A stretch of 37,775 bases of DNA from Cysteiniphilum sp. JM-1. GTDB taxonomy: Bacteria > Pseudomonadota > Gammaproteobacteria > Francisellales > Francisellaceae. The notes below the pieces were generated by a model. That model ran no database searches and was not told the origin of the DNA. It saw only the letters and a list, made by a program, of their open reading frames with translations. The stretch covers positions 1 through 37,775 of the forward strand of contig NZ_VXKS01000025.1 in NCBI RefSeq assembly GCF_008711525.1, given 5' to 3'. The translations under genes and the position numbers were made by a program. The stretch's first letter is position 1. Each line of letters starts with the position of its first letter. Positions 31,317 to 37,775 of this stretch are shown one piece after another.

Positions 31317-33242
31317 CCAATTTTCAGTTAAATTTTGGATGAGTTCTTTAATTGGCATCGGTCGATAGAAATAATAACCTTGAATACAATCACAGCCTAG
31401 CTCAATCAACTTATCTACTTGTGCTTTGGTTTCAGCGCCCTCAGCAATCAGATTGATATTGAGCTCATTGGCTAATAGTACAATGGCTTTAACGGCACCA
31501 ATGACGGGCTGATTGTGTGGTTGATCAAGGCGTTGTGTGAAACTTTTGTCAATCTTGATGGTATTAAAACTGTAATTAATAAAGCGATTAAGTGATGAAT
31601 ATTGCGTGCCAAAGTCATCCATGGATAACCCGATATTATGCATTTTTAATTGTGCAAACATTTGACTTATATTAAGTGAATTGCCTTCCAAATGCTGCAT
31701 GAGTTGAGACTCGGTAATTTCAAATTCGATATTTAACCACTTCGGAATTGGGTGCTGCTTGATCTGCTCAATTAATAATTGCATATGTGCTGGAAAATCA
31801 TATACCACAGGAGAAATATTAAGACTGAGTTTAAAACTTCTGGCAGGTGCTAAATCTAGCAGGCAGAAATAGCATAATACTTCATTAACAACATAGTAGT
31901 TGAGCTTATCGGCAAGCCCCATGCGTTCAACAATTGGAATAAAAATATCCGGACGAATATTGCCAAGCTCGGGGTGATTTAAACGCATCAGGCTCTCGCA
32001 GCCAATGATTGTGCCGTTATGTCCATCAACTAGTGGCTGAAAATGAAAGTAGAAAGATCTCTGAGCAAGTGCTTCATACATATAGTTTTCAAGGGTTTGT
32101 TCCGTATGATAGAAGTTATCGATGGTTTCATCATAGACAACGCAGTCTTGCTTGTGGCTCTTGGCATAAAATAACGCCAAATCAGCGCGCCGTAAATTTA
32201 AGGTGTAATCTAGCTGTGGCGTAAATAGTGCAACTCCTAGTGTCGTGGTAATGCTTAGTGTTTTGTAGTCTAAGCTATAGTTTTGCTGCATTTTCTCTTG
32301 TAGGTGCTTGCCAAATGCTTGTATATCCTCGTTCACAGGGAGTCTTACAAGGATGCTGAATTCATTGCCGCCAGTGCGTGCAGCAATACTGTTTTTGGGT
32401 AAAACTTCAGTTAAGCGCTGTGAAAAAGCAATCAGTAGCTTGTCACCTGTGTCATGTGAATAAGTATCATTGATGCGAGAGAATTGGCGAATATCGATCA
32501 TTAAAATATAGTGATGATGCTTAGTGACGGGGAGCAATTTCTTCACAATATTCAAAAAAGCTCGGCGATTATATAGATCAGTCAGACTGTCGGTCATCGC
32601 GAGTTTTTCTAAAAGTACCGCCTTTTTGCTAAGTAACGCATTGCGATCATTGACATGTCGTAATAAGCGTGAGGTTAGGCGACGCATGGATATAATCACA
32701 AAACTGATAAACAGTAAACTAAATATCATTAAACCAACCAGCAATAACCAAGAGTAAATAGAGCCTATGTAGGTTGTCGATTGATTGTTGCTGGCATGCC
32801 AAATAAGGACATGCAGACAAGTAATAATCGCAACCGCAATAAGTATTATGCTTGAGAAGATTAGTGCAGACTTCTCGGTGTAAAAACTCAAGGCATAAAC
32901 AATAGCAAGACCGTAGATAATACTAACGGGTGATAGCAAGCCATAAAATAAATAATCATTGATAATTGCAATAACCGCAACAAGCAAAATGATATGGGAT
33001 TTGACTCTGTTACTTAGCTTGGCGCGATAAAGCATCAACACAACCAAGGCTAAAGCTAAAAACAAGTCCAAAGTGTATTTCAGTGACCAACCACTATCAA
33101 ACGCGCGAAATACCGACAGTGTACTTAATAAAATCGATGAAATGGCAATCAAGATAAGCATGGCATTAATCAGACGAGTATGTGCCTTTAAGGTGATGGC
33201 TTCCTCAAGTGTGCTTTTAGACTGAATAATATGCTTTGCCAT
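31290..33242 (-). CDS. Membrane GGDEF/EAL protein with a degenerate GGNEF motif
   Basis: A 650-residue cyclic-di-GMP protein. Residues 20-195 have about six transmembrane segments forming a sensor region. A GGDEF domain (about 215-380) follows, then an EAL phosphodiesterase domain (about 390-640). The diguanylate cyclase signature is GGNEF (near residue 291), with Asn for the metal-binding Asp/Glu, so cyclase activity is doubtful. The GTP-binding frame (DIRQFSRINDTYSHDTGD) is kept. The EAL domain has ESLMR in place of EALLR but keeps FEITES, DDFGTQYSSL, KIDKSF and AEGAET, so it could cleave c-di-GMP. A net phosphodiesterase that may bind GTP is my reading. Confidence 0.87.
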   Translation of the reverse strand: MAKHIIQSKSTLEEAITLKAHTRLINAMLILIAISSILLSTLSVFRAFDSGWSLKYTLDLFLALALVVLMLYRAKLSNRVKSHIILLVAVIAIINDYLFYGLLSPVSIIYGLAIVYALSFYTEKSALIFSSIILIAVAIITCLHVLIWHASNNQSTTYIGSIYSWLLLVGLMIFSLLFISFVIISMRRLTSRLLRHVNDRNALLSKKAVLLEKLAMTDSLTDLYNRRAFLNIVKKLLPVTKHHHYILMIDIRQFSRINDTYSHDTGDKLLIAFSQRLTEVLPKNSIAARTGGNEFSILVRLPVNEDIQAFGKHLQEKMQQNYSLDYKTLSITTTLGVALFTPQLDYTLNLRRADLALFYAKSHKQDCVVYDETIDNFYHTEQTLENYMYEALAQRSFYFHFQPLVDGHNGTIIGCESLMRLNHPELGNIRPDIFIPIVERMGLADKLNYYVVNEVLCYFCLLDLAPARSFKLSLNISPVVYDFPAHMQLLIEQIKQHPIPKWLNIEFEITESQLMQHLEGNSLNISQMFAQLKMHNIGLSMDDFGTQYSSLNRFINYSFNTIKIDKSFTQRLDQPHNQPVIGAVKAIVLLANELNINLIAEGAETKAQVDKLIELGCDCIQGYYFYRPMPIKELIQNLTENWSQHNNQAQ

Positions 33243-33338
33243 AGATTATCCTTATCATCTTCCATGGAAACTTAAGTTGAGTATAGAGCAATAATCGCTT
33301 AAATCAGCAATTGACGCTCAAAGTTTAATAAAAAAATA

Positions 33339-33478
33339 GGCTAAGACTAAATATTCACCCAGAATTGCCCACCGTACCCTGAGAGTAAGTCGAAGGGTAA
33401 TCACACTTCAGAGTGGCTTCGACTTATGCTCAGCCAACGCTTACACAATCAAAGTGATCAGGCATATGGTCATAGTCC
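33339..33478. repeat. Dispersed palindromic (MITE-like) repeat, copy 3
   Basis: Same orientation as the 3493 copy, starting with the same 23 bases (GGCTAAGACTAAATATTC and on). The arms CTGAGAGTAAGTCGAAG and CTTCGACTTATGCTCAG are no longer perfectly complementary. It lies in the 327-base gap between the GGDEF/EAL gene and nusB. The bases 33243-33338 show no other feature. Confidence 0.85.
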
Positions 33479-33575
33479 AAAAATAAAAAAATAATTAGAG
33501 CTATCACATTATCTGGCGATTGGGTATAATTTGCGATCGTATTTTAACTGAGCTAGCATTTTTAAGGTTTTGCCG

Positions 33576-33998
33576 ATGTCACTAAAAGTCAAAGAGCGCA
33601 GACGTGCGCGTTTTCATGCCGTGCAGGCTTTATATCAGCAATCATTAGCGCATACACAAGTCAACGAATTGAAACTACAGTTTTATGCTGATAATGTTGA
33701 TCGTCATCCTGTTGAGTGGGATTTTTTCTATCGTTTAATCGATGGTGTTGCTAAGCATAAAGAAGCCATTGATCAGAAAATCAATCATTATGCGATTAAT
33801 GATTTGGCGTCAATCAATCCAATTGATCTGGCGATTTTACGCTTAGGTGCGTATGAGCTAATCGATTGCTTAGATGTGCCTTATCAGGTGGTTTTAAATG
33901 AGTATGTTGATCAAGCAAAAGAGCTAGGCACTGAAGAAGGACATCGTTTCGTCAATGGACTCTTGGATAAAATTGCTAAAGAAATGAGACAGCAGTAG
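33576..33998 (+). CDS. nusB: Transcription antitermination factor NusB
   Basis: A 140-residue all-helical protein that binds boxA of rRNA leaders together with S10 (NusE). The start at 33576 follows AAGG by 8 bases. The TTG at 33570 is less likely. Family blocks are RRRARFHAVQALYQQSLA at the start, FFYRLIDGVAKHKEAIDQKI, LASINPIDLAILRLGAYEL near 85-103 and RFVNGLLDKIAKEMR at the end. Length matches E. coli NusB (139). A -10 element TATAAT lies at 33525-33530. ribE/ribH, a common neighbour, is not present. Confidence 0.94.
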   Translation: MSLKVKERRRARFHAVQALYQQSLAHTQVNELKLQFYADNVDRHPVEWDFFYRLIDGVAKHKEAIDQKINHYAINDLASINPIDLAILRLGAYELIDCLDVPYQVVLNEYVDQAKELGTEEGHRFVNGLLDKIAKEMRQQ

Positions 33999-34099
33999 TT
34001 CTAAATTTCTGATCAGTGGTATATGCCACTATAAAATGTAACCCGAGATGTATATAATCTTTTGAGCTTCAAATGCTACAAATATAGGTTATAGACACG

Positions 34100-35833
34100 A
34101 TGGAAAAAAAGGTAAGCCGCCTTCGTTGGCAAATGGATCACGTATTTTGGTATGATTTGTTATTGATAACAATCATTATGGCAATTGCCTTATGTCTTTA
34201 TGGTCTGCCGGTGTTGTTTACACCTGATGAAGGGCGCTATGCTGAGATTGCACGTGAGATGGTCGTCAATCACCAATATATCGTGCCACACTTAGATGGT
34301 GTGATTTACTTTGAAAAGCCGCCAATGATTTATTGGTTAACTGCTTTGTCACTCAAGATCTTTGGCTTTAATATTTGGGCGGCACGTCTGCCTAATCCGG
34401 TACTATCCATTATTGGTGTGTGGTTTGTATATATCGTTTGTCGTATTGTCTATCAAAAGCGCCGTGTATCACTGTGGGCAGCATTGATTACGGGTACATC
34501 GATTTTATACCTAGGCGGTGGTCGTTACTTGAACCTTGATGCCGGTGTTGCCTTTTTCTTAACAATAACCATGCTGTCATTCTGGGCATCAAGACAATAT
34601 CGCCAGACAAGTTGGCAAGCAAATATCTGGCTATTAAATGCCTTTATTTTCTCAGGGCTTGCGGTGATGACCAAAGGGCTCATCGGCATTGTGTTTCCGA
34701 TGATGATTATTGGCTTATGGGCGCTAATCGTTGGCAGGTATCGCCTGCTGTTAGATTATCGCTTATACCTTGGCTTAATCGTTGTTTTAATCATTTCAGT
34801 GCCATGGATTGTTGCGGTTAATAATGAGCACCCTGAGTTTTTTCATTATTATGTGATTGTTCAGCAAATCTTGCGTTATGCGACGGATGAGCAAGGGCGA
34901 CAAATGAGCAAGTTTGTCTATTTTGGCATTTTCATTATCGGCTTTTTCCCGTGGTTTGGCTTCTTACCACAAGTTTTTAAATCGGTTTTAACCAAGCTTA
35001 AAACGCGCAAGCAGCATGACAATGAATGGTTTTTATTTGTCTGGGGCATGGCAATTTTGCTATTTTTTGCGTTTTCAAAATCGATTTTAATGGGCTATTT
35101 GATTCCAGTGATAATTCCGTTTGCGATCTTGATTGCGCGACGCATTGATAATCTACTTAACGAATCGACATTACGTAAATCAACCAAGGCGAGCATTATT
35201 GTTGCCTTGGTATTTTTTGTTATTATTGCCATTGCTTTTGTGATCTTGCCATTTATTCCTAACTTTGCGATGTTCTTTAATGAAATTGCAGGTTTCTATT
35301 GGCCAGCGGCTGTTGTCTCTCTTATCACTGCCATTGCTGGGTTTATTTATCTAAAGCGCAATAACCTCAAAGCGATTATGCTATGGTTTGTCTGTGCGAT
35401 GATGATTATTTTAAACTTGGGTTGGTCAGGTTCGCAGTACTTTGCGCAAAAAAGTGTGCGTCCATTGACGAATATTGTCGCACCCTTGCTTAAAACCTAC
35501 CCGCATGCCATTGTCGCAAATTATGGCGGCTATTATTATGATGCACAGTTTTATCTGGATCGCTTGACGTGGATTGTTGCCAATGAAGGTGAGCTTGCTA
35601 ATACTGCCAAAATGCCAAACTCAGGGGCAGATAAAACACTAAGAACCGCAGATCAATTCTGGCCAGTGTGGCGAAGTGATCGCCGTGTTTTTGTCTTTAC
35701 CGATGAGAATAATTACAATGCTTACTTTAAAGCAGGGCAGCCTTATCAAGGGTATTTGTTAGCAGAAACACCAAAACGCTTTTTGTTAACCAACCACCCC
35801 TTAGCAGAATCAGCCTTTATGCATGGAGCGTAA
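34100..35833 (+). CDS. ArnT-like (GT83) membrane glycosyltransferase
   Basis: A 577-residue inner-membrane enzyme of the dolichyl-phosphate-mannose/ArnT superfamily. After the first transmembrane helix comes the catalytic loop TPDEGRYAEIAREMVVNHQY (near residue 41-60) and then YFEKPPMIYWLTALSLKIFG (near 74-93), the hallmarks of ArnT. About 11 further membrane helices and a periplasmic C-terminal domain from about 455 follow. ArnT moves 4-amino-4-deoxy-L-arabinose from undecaprenyl phosphate to lipid A, and relatives use other sugars. No arn synthesis genes are nearby, so the donor is unproved. It overlaps the reading frame start region of the carboxypeptidase only if that gene starts earlier than chosen. 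Confidence 0.85.
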   Translation: MEKKVSRLRWQMDHVFWYDLLLITIIMAIALCLYGLPVLFTPDEGRYAEIAREMVVNHQYIVPHLDGVIYFEKPPMIYWLTALSLKIFGFNIWAARLPNPVLSIIGVWFVYIVCRIVYQKRRVSLWAALITGTSILYLGGGRYLNLDAGVAFFLTITMLSFWASRQYRQTSWQANIWLLNAFIFSGLAVMTKGLIGIVFPMMIIGLWALIVGRYRLLLDYRLYLGLIVVLIISVPWIVAVNNEHPEFFHYYVIVQQILRYATDEQGRQMSKFVYFGIFIIGFFPWFGFLPQVFKSVLTKLKTRKQHDNEWFLFVWGMAILLFFAFSKSILMGYLIPVIIPFAILIARRIDNLLNESTLRKSTKASIIVALVFFVIIAIAFVILPFIPNFAMFFNEIAGFYWPAAVVSLITAIAGFIYLKRNNLKAIMLWFVCAMMIILNLGWSGSQYFAQKSVRPLTNIVAPLLKTYPHAIVANYGGYYYDAQFYLDRLTWIVANEGELANTAKMPNSGADKTLRTADQFWPVWRSDRRVFVFTDENNYNAYFKAGQPYQGYLLAETPKRFLLTNHPLAESAFMHGA

Positions 35834-35837
35834 TACA

Positions 35838-37319
35838 ATGGATAAAAACTACCAGTATTTACACGATAAGTTCAAGTATATTAATGATCTTAATCACGCA
35901 CTTGAGATGCTGTGCTGGGATGAGGATGTAATGATGCCGATAGGGGGTGCCAAAGCACGTAATAGCGCATTAGCCAGTCTCACAACAACCATTCATCAGC
36001 AGTTAAACTTGCCTGAAGTGGCGAGTCGTTTGCAGGATGTCGATGAAAGTGCTTTAGATCAATGGCAATTGGCTAATATTAAGCATATGCGTAAAGCTGT
36101 TGTTAATGCGACGATTTTATCCGAGCGTTTAGTGGCAGACTTGGCAGTGACAACCAAAGAGTCGACACAAGCATGGCGCACGCTGCGTGGTCAAAACAAT
36201 TGGCATGACTTCATGCCGCTTTTGAGCAAAACCGTTGCCTTGATAAAACAAAAAGCAAAGATCAAAGCAGGGTATTATGGTGTTGATGCCTATGATGCAT
36301 TGCTTGATGAGTTCTCCCCAGGTATCAATAGACAATATATCGATCCGATATTTGATGAGCTTAAACACTTTTTGCCGCAAGCCATTCCAAAGATTGTTGA
36401 TAAGCAAAGCAGTAAGGTAAGTTTGCCATTTAACCAAAGCTTTGCCATCGATAAGCAATATGCATTATCACAAGATCTTATGCGTGTTATTGGTTTTGAT
36501 TTTAACCATGGTCGCGTTGATACCTCACAGCATCCTTTTTGTGGTGGGGTGCCTTCAGATGTACGCATTACCACGCGCTATAATGAACATGACTTTTTAT
36601 CCAGTGCCTTAGCGGTATGTCATGAAACAGGACATGCCTTATATGAAATGGGTTTGCCGCAAAAGTATATTACACAACCTGTAGCCAAAGCATTAGGCAT
36701 GGCAGTGCATGAGAGCCAATCACTGCTTGTTGAAATGCAAGCGTGTAGCAGCCCTGAGTTTATTGCTATTCTTGCGCAATATGCACAACGTCACTTTGGT
36801 CAAAGTAATAGCTTATCAAAAGATAACTTGATGAAGCATTTATTAAAGGTGAGACCTGATTTTATCCGTGTTGATGCCGATGAAGTTACTTATCCACTGC
36901 ATGTGATCTTGCGCTATGAGATTGAAAAAGCGCTCTTTGCGGATGAAATTACTGTGGCAGATTTGCCGGCTATTTGGCAAGAGAAGATGAGCGGTTATCT
37001 TGGGGTCGATACGACGAATAATTATAAAGACGGTGTCATGCAAGATGTGCATTGGTCATCTGGTGATTTTGGTTATTTCCCATCCTATGCATTGGGAGCG
37101 TTATTGGCAGCGCAATTATTTGCTGCAGCGAAGCACAGTAATCCAGAAATCATGCCAAGTATTGCTAAAGCGGATTTCAAGCCATTAATGAGCTGGCTTA
37201 ATCATAATATTCACCAATATGGCTCGCTATATACGTTTGATGAGTTGGTCACAAAGGCCAGTGGTAAGAGTTTAGATGCGAGTGCTTATATCGCGCATAT
37301 TAAAGCGCGCTATATGTAG
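35838..37319 (+). CDS. Thermostable-type metallocarboxypeptidase (M32, carboxypeptidase Taq)
   Basis: A 493-residue zinc carboxypeptidase removing C-terminal residues from peptides in the cytosol. The catalytic HExxH motif reads VCHETGHALYEMG near residue 258-270, followed by MAVHESQSLLVEMQ near 288 with the third ligand Glu. HPFCGGVPSDVRITTRY near 228 and YPLHVILRYEIEKALF near 348-363 are typical M32 blocks. The start at 35838 follows GGAG by 8 bases, whereas an ATG at 35823 overlaps the previous gene by 11 bases and has no better site. It lies 4 bp after the ArnT-like gene, so the two are probably co-transcribed. Confidence 0.92.
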   Translation: MDKNYQYLHDKFKYINDLNHALEMLCWDEDVMMPIGGAKARNSALASLTTTIHQQLNLPEVASRLQDVDESALDQWQLANIKHMRKAVVNATILSERLVADLAVTTKESTQAWRTLRGQNNWHDFMPLLSKTVALIKQKAKIKAGYYGVDAYDALLDEFSPGINRQYIDPIFDELKHFLPQAIPKIVDKQSSKVSLPFNQSFAIDKQYALSQDLMRVIGFDFNHGRVDTSQHPFCGGVPSDVRITTRYNEHDFLSSALAVCHETGHALYEMGLPQKYITQPVAKALGMAVHESQSLLVEMQACSSPEFIAILAQYAQRHFGQSNSLSKDNLMKHLLKVRPDFIRVDADEVTYPLHVILRYEIEKALFADEITVADLPAIWQEKMSGYLGVDTTNNYKDGVMQDVHWSSGDFGYFPSYALGALLAAQLFAAAKHSNPEIMPSIAKADFKPLMSWLNHNIHQYGSLYTFDELVTKASGKSLDASAYIAHIKARYM

Positions 37320-37329
37320 CCTTTGAATT

Positions 37330-37683
37330 TTAGAATTGCTGAACACCGGCAACTTGCCATAAATGCTCACCATCTTTGCGTGTGAAGTGCCAGATTTCTT
37401 CAAAGTTTTGCCAGTCACTATGAGCATCTTCTTTGACTTGTCCAACGAACATGACACTTGCAATATATTGATTTGCTTGACGATCACAGCTAATGACTTT
37501 GCAGCTCAAATCTTTAAATTGTGCTAATTCATCGTTGTGCTCGATGTCATTTAAAACACTGTGATAGAGATCTTCAGTGATATAACTTCTGATCTTTTCA
37601 AGACCTTCTTTATTGTTTAAAGCTTGTAGTTGGTTAAATAAGTGGGCGCATTCGCAATTTGTGGGTATTTTAGGAAGCCATTG
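37330..37683 (-). pseudogene. Tim44-like domain protein, C-terminal fragment
   Basis: A frame of 118 codons ending at 37330-37332 reads as the C-terminal part of a Tim44-like (PF04280) protein: LFNQLQALNNKEGLEKIRSY near its start, VGQVKEDAHSDWQNFEEIWHF and KDGEHLWQVAGVQQF at the end. The frame is closed by a stop at 37684-37686 and has no ATG before the domain, whereas such proteins normally have an N-terminal membrane segment and a Gly-rich linker. The 5' part is missing, or lies beyond a frameshift that the window does not resolve. Confidence 0.7.
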
Positions 37684-37775
37684 CTAACCCGCCTGCATAA
37701 GCCATTCTTTCAATATCTTCCCATCGCCCAGCCTTGTAAAAAGACCGTATGAATAACATATCATTAGCGCTGTCC
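37670..37775 (-). CDS. Unidentified ORF, C-terminal end, running off the window
   Basis: A frame open from the window edge to a stop at 37670-37672 encodes DSANDMLFIRSFYKAGRWED followed by IERMAYAGGLAMAS. I do not recognise it. It overlaps the start of the Tim44-like fragment by 14 bases in another frame, so it is either foreign DNA that replaced the 5' part of that gene or one side of a frameshift. Confidence 0.35.
   Translation of the reverse strand, partial: DSANDMLFIRSFYKAGRWEDIERMAYAGGLAMAS

Noticed and set aside
3493-33478. CRISPR array from the repeated palindromes
   Set aside because: The copies are thousands of bases apart with no regular spacing, and no cas gene is present.
37480-37680. 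Possible shared end sequence between the left IS (GGGTATTATAGG near 490) and the right edge (GGGTATTTTAGG near 37663)
   Set aside because: The orientation relative to the interrupted genes does not fit two ends of the same IS, and 12 bp with one difference is within chance in an AT-rich window.

Overview
The window is about 37.8 kb of a low-GC (roughly 38-40% by eye) gammaproteobacterial chromosome spanning the replication origin. Markers are dnaA and dnaN beside a DnaA-box-rich oriC, an SRP RNA gene of E. coli type, a PepD dipeptidase, an IlvY-like regulator, RsmG, NusB, TrpF, AroE and TsaC. The low GC, the porin and opacity-like proteins and the secreted GH18 chitinase remind me of the Francisella/Fastidiosibacter side of the class. 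That placement is an inference.

Layout. 1-480: an IS3-type transposase, cut by the window edge, that has removed the 5' part of a PlsC-type acyltransferase. 481-3498 (+): the remaining acyltransferase, two acyl carrier proteins, a COG4648-like membrane protein and an AMP-forming acyl ligase. This is the left half of an aryl-polyene (APE)-type lipid/pigment cluster. 3499-6102: a dispersed palindromic repeat, a VOC-fold protein, an XRE remnant, a possible small RNA and pepD. 6103-10250: a lipoprotein N-acetylglucosaminidase, the SRP RNA (ffs), oriC, dnaA and dnaN. 10450-13298: ornithine cyclodeaminase-like and arginase genes in one operon, then aroE. 13301-17443 (-): the right half of the APE cluster (dehydratase, glycosyltransferase, acyltransferase, thioesterase, LolA-like protein) coupled to trpF, which is preceded by a tail-anchored protein with an RMF-like motif. 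17599-20836: tsaC, a 58-aa membrane protein and a DUF2760-Hsp70 pair. 20918-26151: three outer-membrane beta-barrel genes, one frameshifted, and the chitinase. 26501-28560: an FAD amine oxidase, two kinds of palindromic repeat and a deleted GNAT pseudogene. 28561-33242: an IlvY-like regulator, rsmG, a YeiH-type transporter and a membrane GGDEF/EAL protein. 33339-37319: repeat, nusB, an ArnT-like glycosyltransferase and an M32 carboxypeptidase. The right edge holds a Tim44-like fragment without its 5' end.

The most notable feature is the APE-type cluster. Its two halves lie on opposite sides of oriC and on opposite strands, with gene order continuing from one half to the other (ACP-ACP-membrane-ligase // dehydratase-GT-AT-thioesterase-LolA). 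This is the arrangement expected from an inversion across the origin. The left half has also lost its leading acyltransferase to an IS element and ends in a palindromic repeat that supplies the last codons of the ligase gene. No ketosynthases, ketoreductase or MMPL exporter are in the window, so completeness cannot be judged here. Other points of interest are the tail-anchored RMF-like protein, a 21-bp sequence shared upstream of tsaC and the amine oxidase, a frameshifted outer-membrane protein, and a family of about 140-bp MITE-like repeats lying just after stop codons.
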